A DNA stretch of 64,000 bases from JBLXBZ01 sp048265185 (GTDB taxonomy: Bacteria; Pseudomonadota; Alphaproteobacteria; Rhizobiales; Stappiaceae). Below the pieces are notes generated by a model. It did not search any database, had not been told where the DNA came from, and was given only the letters and a program-made list of their open reading frames with translations. A program made the position numbers and the translations under genes. The stretch spans positions 310,001 to 374,000 of the forward strand of contig JBLXBZ010000002.1 in the NCBI GenBank assembly GCA_048265185.1, in the 5' to 3' direction. This document shows, one piece after another, positions 17,192 to 25,836 of the stretch. The stretch's first letter is position 1; each line of letters opens with the position of its first letter.

Positions 17192-17761
17192 TTAATCGGC
17201 ATTCCGCAAAAAAATGACCTGACTGTCTCCGACCGTCCTGCTGTCGATTTCTGAAAAACCTTCCGGGGCAGTCACGTGAGCGCTGGCCCGTTCTTCCAGA
17301 ACGCATATGGCGCCAGGTTGAAGCCATCCACCTTTACGCGCGCTGCTCAGCGCCTTTTCGCCGAGGCCTTTGTCATAAGGCGGGTCTAGGAAAACAAGCG
17401 AGAAAGGTTCAATTGTTCCCGCTTCTCCAAGCTGTGTGGCGTCGCGGCGGAAAATTTTGGTGGCTCCGTTCAAGGCGCAGGCCTCGACGTTGCGACGAAT
17501 GACGCCGCGCGCCTCAACGCCGTCTTCGATAAACACGCAAAACTTCGCCCCGCGACTCATAGCCTCAAGACCAAGCGCGCCCGTTCCGGCAAATAAGTCC
17601 AAAACGCGCGCGTGGGCTACGACGCCCTGATCTTCATTTGCGACGCCATGCATGAGAATGTTGAAAACAGTCTCGCGTAGACGGTCGCTTGTAGGGCGGG
17701 TCGCTTGGGTTTCGGGGGCGACTATGGCTTTTCCCTTAAACCGGCCGGCGACAATTCTCAT
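17192..17761 (-). CDS. rsmD: 16S rRNA (guanine966-N2)-methyltransferase
   Basis: RsmD methylates G966 of 16S rRNA during 30S assembly. The opening MRIVAGRFKGKAIVAP and RPTSDRLRETVFNIL are typical; the SAM-binding motif is DLFAGTGALGLEA (residues 55-67) and the catalytic motif is DPPY at 126-129. At 189 residues the length is normal. Its ATG overlaps the stop codon of the pseudouridine synthase gene by four bases, so the two rRNA-modification genes are translationally coupled. Confidence 0.94.
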   Translation of the reverse strand: MRIVAGRFKGKAIVAPETQATRPTSDRLRETVFNILMHGVANEDQGVVAHARVLDLFAGTGALGLEAMSRGAKFCVFIEDGVEARGVIRRNVEACALNGATKIFRRDATQLGEAGTIEPFSLVFLDPPYDKGLGEKALSSARKGGWLQPGAICVLEERASAHVTAPEGFSEIDSRTVGDSQVIFLRNAD

Positions 17762-19437
17762 GAACGCCTCCCGCGGCCCGGCCCTTTGGGTGGTCTCTTT
17801 TTCTCGTCCTGACGGCGCGCGTGTTCTTGTTTTTTGTCGTCGATTGTTTGGCCGTCTTCTCCCCAGATTTTGCGTGGCCTTGGTTCAAAAGCAGGCTTTG
17901 CGTCACGTTTGGGATTGGATGACGGCTCTCTGGTCAACCGGAAACGGCTGCGCGGCGATACTTTTTGCGGCCGGTCTTCACGGGGCTGTTCCGCATCGCG
18001 CCCGCCTTTATCATAAGCGCCTTTGCCGCCGCGGGCGGGTCGCGCGGCGCCGCTTGGCGAGGATTTGCCGTCGTTGCGCGCCGCTTTCCAGTTTTCTTTT
18101 CGCGCCGCCCGGCCTGCGACCGCCGCGCCGCCCTCTTTGGCCGAAAGCCAACCTGAATCCGACTTCGACTTTTGGGCGCGGTGCGACGCTCCCCGAGACT
18201 TGGCGGCGGCGGAGGGTGATTTTTGAGGCAAGGGTTCCGCACTGGACGTCGGCGATTCAAAATCCACGCCAGCTTCTTGCGCAAGGCGTTCGCCAAGTTG
18301 GTCACGCAGAACTCTTCCGCGAATTTCGCGTACGGCGCCTTCTTCTATATCGGCCAGTTGAAAGGGGCCAAAAGACAAGCGAATCAGGCGGTTCACCATC
18401 AGGCCAAGGTGTTCCAAGACGCGTTTCACTTCACGGTTCTTGCCTTCCCGGAGGCCGAGGGTCAGCCAGACGTTTTCGCCTTGCTCCTTGTCGAGGGTCG
18501 CTTCTATGGCGCCGTAAAAAACGCCGTCAATAGCGACGCCTTCCGCAAGGGTGTTCAATTGTTCCTGCGTAACCCTTCCGTAAGCACGTACGCGGTAGCG
18601 GCGGAGCCATCCTGTGGCGGGAAGTTCGAGAATTCGCGCCAGTCCGCCGTCATTGGTCAGCAGCAACAAGCCTTCAGTGTTAATGTCGAGACGCCCAACG
18701 GCGACGACGCGGGGCAAGTCCTTGGGCAAGCGTTCAAACACCGTCTTGCGACCCTCCGGGTCGCTGGTGGTTGTGACGAGGCCGCGCGGCTTGTGGTACA
18801 GCCATAATCGCGTGCGCTCCCGCTCGGGCATGGGCTGGCCATCAACGAGGATTACGTCTTTATCGGTTACGGTGATCGCTGGGCTATCGAGGGTTTTTCC
18901 GTTGACGCTCACCCGGCCGTCGGCGATCCAGTCTTCAGCGTCCCGGCGCGAGCAAAGCCCGGCGCGCGCCATCACTTTGGCGATCCGCTCTCCAGCGAAA
19001 GCGGATGTTTTCACCGGCGCAAGCGATGGTTTCGCGTCGGTGGCGGCCTTCTTGCGATAAGGCTTCGCCGGTCCGCTGGATTTGCGGAAAGGCTTGCCGC
19101 CCGAATTCGGACGCTCGCTGGCGTGTTTGCGGAAGCCGGGGTTGTCATCGCGCGGGCCGAATTTGCGCGCCCCATCTTTTGCGGGTCTTGCGGGCGCGCC
19201 GCCACGAGGCGCGTCTTTGAAGCGTCGCTTATCTGAGCGCTCTTCACCTGAACGCCGCTCATTTGGCCGCCCTTCGCCGCTGGGTCTGGAGCTTTTATGC
19301 CCGGGCTTTCCCAAGCCTGGCTTTCCAAAACTAGGTTTTCCGCGGCCTGGTTTCCCATGCCCGGAGGTTTTGCCGCCTGAACGCGGCCCCGCGCCCGCGC
19401 GTGCGGGCCGTTTTGAAGAAAAATCATCTTTGGTCAT
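17758..19437 (-). CDS. rluB: rRNA pseudouridine synthase (RluB/RsuA family) with long disordered tails
   Basis: The core has an S4 RNA-binding domain (ERIAKVMARAGLCSRRDAED) followed by the catalytic domain with GRLDINTEGLLLLTNDG, whose aspartate is the nucleophile, and GKNREVKRVLEHLGL. It fits RluB, which modifies 23S rRNA. The 559 residues are about twice the core: roughly 140 residues before it and 160 after it are rich in K, R, G, P and S, with a tandem KPGxGKP-like stretch near the N terminus. I use the ATG at 19437; an upstream extension to 19575 would overlap the tadA side and lacks support. RsmD follows with an ATGA overlap. Confidence 0.9.
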   Translation of the reverse strand: MTKDDFSSKRPARAGAGPRSGGKTSGHGKPGRGKPSFGKPGLGKPGHKSSRPSGEGRPNERRSGEERSDKRRFKDAPRGGAPARPAKDGARKFGPRDDNPGFRKHASERPNSGGKPFRKSSGPAKPYRKKAATDAKPSLAPVKTSAFAGERIAKVMARAGLCSRRDAEDWIADGRVSVNGKTLDSPAITVTDKDVILVDGQPMPERERTRLWLYHKPRGLVTTTSDPEGRKTVFERLPKDLPRVVAVGRLDINTEGLLLLTNDGGLARILELPATGWLRRYRVRAYGRVTQEQLNTLAEGVAIDGVFYGAIEATLDKEQGENVWLTLGLREGKNREVKRVLEHLGLMVNRLIRLSFGPFQLADIEEGAVREIRGRVLRDQLGERLAQEAGVDFESPTSSAEPLPQKSPSAAAKSRGASHRAQKSKSDSGWLSAKEGGAAVAGRAARKENWKAARNDGKSSPSGAARPARGGKGAYDKGGRDAEQPREDRPQKVSPRSRFRLTREPSSNPKRDAKPAFEPRPRKIWGEDGQTIDDKKQEHARRQDEKKRPPKGPGRGRRS

Positions 19438-19593
19438 GCTAGGGTCATAGCAGAGGGATGGGGCTTCCGGGAAGCGGGAAATACGTGGTTTCCATCGTTT
19501 CGTGCCAAATGACGTAAAGATAGGTCGCAGCGCTGGTGAATTGTCGCCGTCAACGTGATGACAAGCCGGTTTCAAGCCGGTAGTTTAACGCCG

Positions 19594-20073
19594 ATGAGTG
19601 AGACCGTAGCCTTTCGTTCCCCCGTGTTTTCGGGCTTTATGGATATTGCGCTGGAGGAAGCGCGCCGCGCCGCCGAACGCGGCGAGGTGCCCGTTGGCGC
19701 GGTCCTCACGCACGGTGGGGAAGTGATTGCGCGTGATGGCAACCGAACGTTGGAGCTGAATGACCCTACGGCCCATGCGGAGGTGCAGGTGATCCGCGCC
19801 GGATGCGCCTCATTTGGCTCGCAACGCTTGCCAGAGTGCGATCTCTACGTGACGCTGGAGCCATGCCCCATGTGCGCGGCGACAATTTCCTTCGCCCGGA
19901 TCAGACGATTGTACTTTGGCGCAGGCGACGTGAAAGGGGGGGCGGTGGAAAACGGCGTTCGTTTTTTTGGCGCGCCCAGCTGTCACCACGCGCCGGAGGT
20001 TTATTCAGGCATTGGCGAGCGGGAGGCGGCGCAATTGCTACGCGCGTTTTTCGTCAAGTGCCGTCAGGGGTGA
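19594..20073 (+). CDS. tadA: tRNA-specific adenosine deaminase
   Basis: TadA converts A34 to inosine in the tRNA-Arg anticodon. Zinc ligands and the proton shuttle are visible: H61 and E63 in AHAEVQVIR, and C91/C94 in TLEPCPMCA. The motif VPVGAVL and the helix with ARIRRLYFGA fit the cytidine/deoxycytidylate deaminase fold. At 159 residues it has the normal length. I start at ATG 19594; a longer frame would overlap the promoter region shared with rluB on the other strand. Confidence 0.92.
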   Translation: MSETVAFRSPVFSGFMDIALEEARRAAERGEVPVGAVLTHGGEVIARDGNRTLELNDPTAHAEVQVIRAGCASFGSQRLPECDLYVTLEPCPMCAATISFARIRRLYFGAGDVKGGAVENGVRFFGAPSCHHAPEVYSGIGEREAAQLLRAFFVKCRQG

Positions 20074-20109
20074 GGCGCGTGGAATCTGGCTGGATGACGG
20101 CCGTGAGAT

Positions 20110-20958
20110 TCATGGTTTAGAGCCGCTGTCAAACAATTCTATGGTTGTCGATAGTCGGCGCTTGACGTCTTCACGCAAAGGTTCGGCGGCGCTCAGAATT
20201 TGCGCGCTTTTCAGGAAATCAAGAACGCGGAAGGCTTCGATGTCAGGGCGGATCAATAGATCCGGCCGTCGGCTTTTCAACTTTTCCGCGGTGATGGTTT
20301 GCATCAATATCTGGGTGCTGCCGAAGAGAGCGTCAGCCGCCGTGGGCCTTGTTTTGCCCCGGCGGGGAAATGGCGCGCCCACCACGTCTACGGCGACGAT
20401 TATGTCGCAATCGCCCGGTAAGGCGTCAAAGGGGAGGGGGTTAACTACGCCACCGTCAATGAGAATGCGTTCGTCAATCGTCACTGGGCGAAACAAGGCG
20501 GGAATCGCGATGGAGGCTGCGACCGCTTGTTTGAGGGCGCCGGCGCGAATGTCGACCTCCGAACATCCGTAGAAGTCCGTGGCTAGAACCGCCAGCGGAA
20601 TTTCCAGCTCGTCGAAGGTTTCGGGAATGACGTCGCCGACAAATGTCTCAATGACTTTAAGCGCGTCAAATTGCATCAACCCATTACCGGCGAAAAATTC
20701 CGTGAAACGCCGTGGACGCAAACGCCATAGTAATCCGAGGACGCTATTGCGGTCGCTAAAGGTGGCTTCGGCAATTTTCCGAATGTCTTCGCCGCTTAGG
20801 CCGCTGGCGTAGCCGGCGCCCAGAATTGCGCCAATAGAGGAGCCAGCTATGGCGCAGGGGCGAAGGCCTAAATCGTCAAAGGCTTCGAAAACGGGGACAT
20901 GAGCCAAGCCGCGCGCACCGCCGCCGCCAAGCGCCAATCCAATTCTGGGTGCCGTCAT
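20110..20958 (-). CDS. patatin-like phospholipase family protein
   Basis: The oxyanion motif GGGGARG (residues 11-17), nucleophile motif GSSIG with S41, and DGG with D168 (ERILIDGGVVNP) give a complete serine-aspartate dyad as in patatin and RssA-type hydrolases. The 282-residue length and lack of signal peptide suggest a cytoplasmic, RssA/YchK-like enzyme. The lipid substrate cannot be inferred. It converges with tadA (36-base gap) and lies downstream of purD on the same strand after 146 bases. Confidence 0.88.
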   Translation of the reverse strand: MTAPRIGLALGGGGARGLAHVPVFEAFDDLGLRPCAIAGSSIGAILGAGYASGLSGEDIRKIAEATFSDRNSVLGLLWRLRPRRFTEFFAGNGLMQFDALKVIETFVGDVIPETFDELEIPLAVLATDFYGCSEVDIRAGALKQAVAASIAIPALFRPVTIDERILIDGGVVNPLPFDALPGDCDIIVAVDVVGAPFPRRGKTRPTAADALFGSTQILMQTITAEKLKSRRPDLLIRPDIEAFRVLDFLKSAQILSAAEPLREDVKRRLSTTIELFDSGSKP

Positions 20959-21104
20959 TCGTCTGGCTCCGTTCTTGCCTTTGGGCGGCGTTCATTTTTG
21001 ATGACGAGCGATCAGGATTCGCCGCGCAGGTCCTGACCTTCAGTGTTAGCTTACAATAAAGAACGGCGAAATCCGGGCGTGAAAAATTTGGCGGGAGTTG
21101 CGGT

Positions 21105-22382
21105 TCATCCATCCCTCTCCATGGCGCGCCAGCCAATGTCCTTACGACAGAATCCTTCGGGCCAGTCGATTTTCTCAATGGCCGCGTAGGCGCGTTCCCG
21201 GGCCTGAGCGACGCTGGCGCCGCGCGCCGTCACGTTGAGGACTCTGCCGCCGTTTGCGAGAATGTCTCCCGTTTCGCTCAAACGTGTCCCCGCGTGAAAT
21301 ATTTCAACGTCAGGGTCTTGCGCCGCCTCTTCAAGTCCCTTGATCTGAGAGCCTTTAGCGTAGTCTGCGGGGTAGCCTTTCGCGGCCATGACTACAGACA
21401 AAACGACGTCATCGCTCCACGCGGCGCTCAATTGGTCCAGCGTTCCCTCCGCCGAGGCGATAAGCAACGGCAATATGTCGTCTTGCAGCCGCATCATCAG
21501 CACCTGACATTCAGGGTCGCCAAAGCGGGTGTTGTATTCAATGAGCTCTGGGCCTTTTTGCGTGATCATCAATCCTGCGTAGAGCACTCCTTTGAAGGGA
21601 GTTCCTTCCGCCGCCATCGTCGCCACCGTGGGATGGATAATCTCGCGCATGGCCCGCTCGATCATTTGCTCGCTCATGACCGGCGCGGGAGAGTAGGCGC
21701 CCATGCCGCCGGTGTTGGGGCCTTGGTCGCCGTCAAACGCGCGTTTATGGTCTTGCGCAGTGGCGAGAGGCAATGCGGTTTTTCCATCCACCAGAACAAA
21801 GAAACTGGCTTCTTCGCCTTGCAGGAATTCTTCAACGACGACTTCCGCGCCGGCTTGACCGAAGCTGCCGCTAAAGCATGCGTCCACGGCGGCGTAGGCT
21901 TCTTCCACGGTCATGGCGATAATCACGCCTTTGCCGGCCGCCAGCCCATCCGCCTTGACGACGATGGGCGCGCCGAGCGAGGCGATGTAGTCTTTTGCGG
22001 GCTCGGCTGCGGTGAAGCGGCGATAGGCGGCGGTGGGGATGTTCGCGCGCGCGCAAAGGTCTTTGGTGTATCCTTTGGAGCCTTCGAGCTGGGCCGCCTG
22101 TTTTCCCGGGCCGAAGGCTTTGATCCCAGCCGCGGCCAGATCATCCACGAGGCCGGCCACAAGCGGGGCTTCGGGGCCGACGATTACAAAATCAATGTTC
22201 CGGTCTTTGCAAAAGCGGATAATCGCCGCGTGATCGGCCGCGTCTAGTTGGACGGTTTCGGCGATTGACGCGATTCCCGCGTTTCCAGGGGCGACGTATA
22301 ATTTTTTGGTCAGAGGAGAGCGGGAAACCGCCCAAGCCAGTGAATGTTCACGTCCACCTGAACCAATAAGAAGAATATTCAT
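21105..22382 (-). CDS. purD: phosphoribosylamine-glycine ligase
   Basis: PurD is the second enzyme of purine synthesis, joining glycine to phosphoribosylamine with ATP. It begins MNILLIGSGGREHSLAW, the family's standard opening, which fixes the start at 22382. ATP-grasp features follow: GPEAPLVAGLVDDL, KADGLAAGKGVIIA, EEFLQGEEASFFVLVDG, PNTGGMGAYSPAP and EYNTRFGDPECQ. At 425 residues the length is normal. It shares the glycine substrate with the gcv operon 35 kb away, but no linked control is visible here. Confidence 0.95.
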   Translation of the reverse strand: MNILLIGSGGREHSLAWAVSRSPLTKKLYVAPGNAGIASIAETVQLDAADHAAIIRFCKDRNIDFVIVGPEAPLVAGLVDDLAAAGIKAFGPGKQAAQLEGSKGYTKDLCARANIPTAAYRRFTAAEPAKDYIASLGAPIVVKADGLAAGKGVIIAMTVEEAYAAVDACFSGSFGQAGAEVVVEEFLQGEEASFFVLVDGKTALPLATAQDHKRAFDGDQGPNTGGMGAYSPAPVMSEQMIERAMREIIHPTVATMAAEGTPFKGVLYAGLMITQKGPELIEYNTRFGDPECQVLMMRLQDDILPLLIASAEGTLDQLSAAWSDDVVLSVVMAAKGYPADYAKGSQIKGLEEAAQDPDVEIFHAGTRLSETGDILANGGRVLNVTARGASVAQARERAYAAIEKIDWPEGFCRKDIGWRAMERDG

Positions 22383-22722
22383 CGCCTCTAGCCTCAATCC
22401 TGCGTATGCTCGGGTCGCGTCCGCGCGTCTTGCACGACGTAATTGTTCCAAAACCATTCGATAGCCTGTTTTCGTCGCTTTCAGCGCGAAAGTGGCGTCT
22501 TTCACTTTTTGCAGCGTTGTCACGCCGTTCGTTAAAGTTTCGTCGTAGGACAGATATCGCATTGGTTCGCGTTTATTCAGCTCGGAGTTAGCACGGCGCG
22601 CGAATAGGGTAAATGTTTGGAAATGCGTTTACCTGTTGGAACTTCTGTGCGAGTGGAGTTCGTTGGAGGGGCTCGGCCAACGTAATTTGTCGCGTGGGCA
22701 ATGGTAAAATCAAGGCTGGCGG
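22383..22722. other. divergent promoter region of purD and the diguanylate cyclase gene
   Basis: No gene, repeat or structured RNA was recognised in this gap. Both flanking genes read outward, so it must hold two promoters, but I could not single out convincing boxes. In particular no PurR-like palindrome or purine riboswitch was seen. Confidence 0.3.
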
Positions 22723-24009
22723 ATGAATGTAGAGCTTTCAAACACATTTTTATTGTTTACTCAGGCGGTGGTGTATTTCGTCGTGATGGTCGGTTTGCTC
22801 GACGCGCGGAGGAAAATTGGCGTCGGCGTGTTCATGACCGCGCTTGGAGTGATGCATTTCCTGGAAACCTATCTCGCCAGCGTCTTCTATATCCAGCTTC
22901 CGTTCGGGATTCTTTCTCCGGGGTCCACGATTTTGTTTTCCGGTAAGTTGTTGATGTTGCTACTACTTTACATTAAGGAAGACGCTTTCACGGCGCGCCA
23001 GCCGATCTATGGCCTTTTGTTCGGAAACTTCTTGATCGTTGGTCTGGTGATGATTTTGCGCAACCATGAGACCATGTCCGTGGTGAGCGGGAGAGCGCCC
23101 GATATTGCCTTTATTGATGAAATTGGATGGCTGATGGTTTGGGGCACGGTTTTGCTCTTTATCGACGCGATCGCAATTATTTTGCTCTATGAAAAACTGG
23201 GGCGCTGGCTACGGAAACATTTGGCGTTGCGGTTTTTCATTTGCGGGGCTGTGATTCTCACTTTTGATCAACTGGGATTTTTTTTGGCGTTGAGTTACGT
23301 CTCCGGAGCGCCGTTCGCAGTTTTATTTGGAGGTTGGGCTGCGAAGATTTCCGCCGCCGCAGTCTACAGTTTAATGTTCGTGGGGTATCTGCGTTTCGTC
23401 TCGCGTCCGCTGGATACCGATAAGAATTTGATGTTCAAGGATGTTTTTCATACGCTGACATATCGTGAGCGTTATGAGGATCTGCTGGAGCGCTCAAGTC
23501 ATGATGTGCTCACGGGCGCTTTTGATCGGGGGCGTTTTGAAGTTGATGGACCGGAGCTCTTCCGCAAAGCGCAAGACAGTGATCGCCCACTGTCGCTTTT
23601 GATGATCGACGTGGATCATTTCAAGGAAATTAATGATGGCTATGGCCACGCCGCTGGTGATCAGGTCCTGAAAATGCTGGTGGAGACTTTGAGCAAACAT
23701 ATGCGCTCCGACGATATCCTTTACCGCTATGGCGGGGAGGAATTCGTGGTGTTCAGCGCAAACCTTCCTCATGAAGCGGCCATATCCGTCGCAGATAGAT
23801 GGCGGCGAGTGATTGGCGAGGTTATACAGACGGAGCTGGGCAAGCCGGTGACAGTCTGCATCGGGGTCGCCACCTCAAAGAAAGAGATGAATTCCGTTCA
23901 AGAGCTTTTCAGCCAGGCGGATGACAGGCTATATGAAGCTAAAAGGGCGGGGCGCAACCGTGTGTGCGGCGAAATGGGGGGCGTCAAAGCCGGAGACGCC
24001 TTTTTGTAA
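22723..24009 (+). CDS. membrane diguanylate cyclase (GGDEF) with transporter-like sensor domain
   Basis: Residues 1-228 contain about six or seven hydrophobic segments; residues about 250-415 are a GGDEF domain. The active site GGEEF is at 337-341, SLLMIDVDHFKEINDGYGHA holds the metal-binding aspartate, and an RSDD inhibitory site (328-331) lies exactly as in PleD. It should therefore make c-di-GMP and be product-inhibited. The membrane part (FYIQLPFGILSPG; FDQLGFFLAL; AAKISAAAVYSLMFVGYLR) resembles VUT_1/YhhQ vitamin or queuosine-precursor transporters to my eye, which would make it a transporter-derived sensor. That resemblance is unverified. ubiA starts 37 bases later. Confidence 0.88.
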   Translation: MNVELSNTFLLFTQAVVYFVVMVGLLDARRKIGVGVFMTALGVMHFLETYLASVFYIQLPFGILSPGSTILFSGKLLMLLLLYIKEDAFTARQPIYGLLFGNFLIVGLVMILRNHETMSVVSGRAPDIAFIDEIGWLMVWGTVLLFIDAIAIILLYEKLGRWLRKHLALRFFICGAVILTFDQLGFFLALSYVSGAPFAVLFGGWAAKISAAAVYSLMFVGYLRFVSRPLDTDKNLMFKDVFHTLTYRERYEDLLERSSHDVLTGAFDRGRFEVDGPELFRKAQDSDRPLSLLMIDVDHFKEINDGYGHAAGDQVLKMLVETLSKHMRSDDILYRYGGEEFVVFSANLPHEAAISVADRWRRVIGEVIQTELGKPVTVCIGVATSKKEMNSVQELFSQADDRLYEAKRAGRNRVCGEMGGVKAGDAFL

Positions 24010-24046
24010 ATTTCAAGTATTGCGACGAGCGGGTTTTAGAGGACGT

Positions 24047-24991
24047 ATGTTTTTTAACACGAAAGACACCGGGCCGGTGGCGGATGCGATCCGGCGCCAT
24101 TGGGTTGACACGAAAGCGCCGGCTTGGCTGCGTCCCTATGCGCGGTTGGCGCGCTGGGAGAGGCCAGTGGGCTGGTGGTTGCTGCTTTGGCCATGCTTGT
24201 GGTCGGCGGGACTGGCGGCCATCGCTTCGGGACAGATGTTTCCCAACCCGTGGCATATGGCGCTGTTTCTTGTGGGGGCGATCGTCATGCGCGGCGCCGG
24301 TTGCACATATAACGATCTGGTCGACCGGGATATTGACGGCAAGGTGGAGCGCACCCGCTCGCGGCCCATTCCTTCCGGCCAAGTGTCGCCGCTACAGGCG
24401 AAAGTCTTTCTTGCCGCTCAAGCGCTTGTGGGACTGCTTGTGCTTCTGCAGTTCAACGGCTTCACAATTGCGCTTGGCTTTTCGTCGCTCGCGGTCGTCG
24501 CCGTCTATCCCTTCATGAAACGGATTACGAATTGGCCGCAGTTGTTTCTCGGACTGGCCTTCTCATGGGGGGCGTTGATGGGCTGGGCCGCCAGCTTTGG
24601 CGAATTGGGTTGGCCGCCGATCCTGCTTTATGCGGGAGGGATTTTGTGGACCATTGGCTACGACACGATTTACGCACATCAAGATAAGGAAGATGACGCC
24701 ATCATCGGCGTTCATTCAACGGCGCGTTTGTTTGGCGAGTGGACCAAAGCCGCGCTCATCGCTCTTTACGGCGGGGCGACGGCGTTCTTCTTTCTCGCCG
24801 CCACGACGGCGGACGCCGGCCCGGCCGCGTTTATCGGTATCTTGGGAGGCGCGGGCCATCTGGCCTGGCAGATCATTCGCCTTGATATCGACGATGGGGA
24901 TCAGTGCCTGAAGTTGTTCCGCTCCAACATTCGATATGGCTGGGTGCTTTTTATCGGATTTGTCGCTGACGCCTTGATTGGGGCGCTTTAG
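24047..24991 (+). CDS. ubiA: 4-hydroxybenzoate polyprenyltransferase
   Basis: UbiA attaches the polyprenyl tail to 4-hydroxybenzoate in ubiquinone synthesis, in the inner membrane. Both aspartate-rich metal sites are present: NDLVDRDID (89-97), continuing to ERTRSRPIPSG, and DTIYAHQDKEDD (206-217). Multiple membrane helices surround them. I use ATG 24047, with AGAGGA upstream; a longer frame would overlap the diguanylate cyclase gene. The product is 314 residues. Ubiquinone feeds the respiratory chain whose terminal oxidase is encoded 12 kb away. Confidence 0.94.
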   Translation: MFFNTKDTGPVADAIRRHWVDTKAPAWLRPYARLARWERPVGWWLLLWPCLWSAGLAAIASGQMFPNPWHMALFLVGAIVMRGAGCTYNDLVDRDIDGKVERTRSRPIPSGQVSPLQAKVFLAAQALVGLLVLLQFNGFTIALGFSSLAVVAVYPFMKRITNWPQLFLGLAFSWGALMGWAASFGELGWPPILLYAGGILWTIGYDTIYAHQDKEDDAIIGVHSTARLFGEWTKAALIALYGGATAFFFLAATTADAGPAAFIGILGGAGHLAWQIIRLDIDDGDQCLKLFRSNIRYGWVLFIGFVADALIGAL

Positions 24992-24997
24992 CGCGCG

Positions 24998-25017
24998 GCG
25001 CGCCTGAAAGGGCGCGT
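24998..25017. terminator. GAAA-tetraloop hairpin between converging genes
   Basis: GCGCGCCT (24998-25005), loop GAAA, GGGCGCGT (25010-25017) forms an eight-pair stem with G-T pairs at the ends. No T-run follows. Its position between the stop codons of ubiA and the DUF6101 gene suggests a terminator or 3'-end stabiliser. Confidence 0.45.
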
Positions 25018-25607
25018 TAGTTCCGCGCGATGAGTTCGCGTTCGCCGCTATGGATTTGCAGGTTTTCACAAGCGCGTCCAATTTTGCGCCGCACCAGAAA
25101 CCGGGGACGGGTTGTCAAGGCGGCGATCCGGCGTCTGGCGCGAGGCGCCGGGGGACGTGCGGACAATGGTTCGTTGACTTTGGTTATTGAGCTGTCAGAG
25201 TCGATGATCAACATGGGTAAATCAAGCGTTTGCGCCCAGCTTTCCCACACAGAAGCGATGTTCTCCAGGGAGTTGGCTTGTAATAACTCCAAATCGAGAG
25301 CGGCGTCCCGGTGCTTCAAGCCAATGCGAACGCAAATGGATCCTGGCGTCGCAGATGGCGTTATATGAGCGAAAACGCCAATATAACTTTTGGTGGGAAC
25401 TACTACTGTGAGGGGCAGGCCAGATAGGCGACGTTTCATGACGACTTTGGAGACGTCGATATAGACGTTCATCCGTGCGGGCGGCGCGGTTTCGCCAGCG
25501 TTCGGTTGAACCGGAGCGCTAAAATTGGCGGGCAAGAGTTTCGGGTCCGGCGACGCATGCGCCGGCGCGAAATCCATGGCTTCTGTCGTGAGTGTTTGGC
25601 GTCTCAA
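25017..25607 (-). CDS. DUF6101-like protein
   Basis: The protein has 196 residues, no signal peptide and no membrane segment. The middle (RRLSGLPLTVVVPTKSYIGV, then FAHITP, VRIGLKHRDAALDLEL) is a compact beta-rich domain; the C-terminal third is arginine-rich (PRARRRIAALTTRPRFLVRRK). The sequence style and its place between ubiA and pmbA fit DUF6101 proteins of Hyphomicrobiales, whose function is unknown. It points away from pmbA, so it is not part of the envelope operon. The family call rests on memory of synteny and pattern. Confidence 0.6.
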   Translation of the reverse strand: MRRQTLTTEAMDFAPAHASPDPKLLPANFSAPVQPNAGETAPPARMNVYIDVSKVVMKRRLSGLPLTVVVPTKSYIGVFAHITPSATPGSICVRIGLKHRDAALDLELLQANSLENIASVWESWAQTLDLPMLIIDSDSSITKVNEPLSARPPAPRARRRIAALTTRPRFLVRRKIGRACENLQIHSGERELIARN

Positions 25608-25836
25608 TTTGGCTCTCCACGGGACCGGTTTTATGGCCTCTCAATATCAAGCAGAATAATCGGCGCTCATCGCAAACCACTTAACGAACAGGGTTAAAAA
25701 AACCTAGCTTTCAAAGAGGGTTATCGATCCGTAACCAGAGATCTCATGCGTTGAGAAAGAATTCATTCTATCTTGCGCGTCTTGCCGAATGAGCGTTAAG
25801 CGCCTAATACGGGCGGGAGATGTTAAGGAGCCATAC

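Noticed and set aside
17652..18533. 293-codon open frame antisense to the rsmD-rluB junction
   Set aside because: It is an arginine- and cysteine-rich shadow of the low-complexity rluB tail.
21294..22247. 317-codon open frame antisense to purD
   Set aside because: purD has complete ATP-grasp motifs on the minus strand; the antisense product has no family pattern.
25681..25697. Possible CtrA site (TTAA repeated) upstream of pmbA
   Set aside because: The two TTAA halves are separated by nine bases, not the seven of the usual CtrA site.
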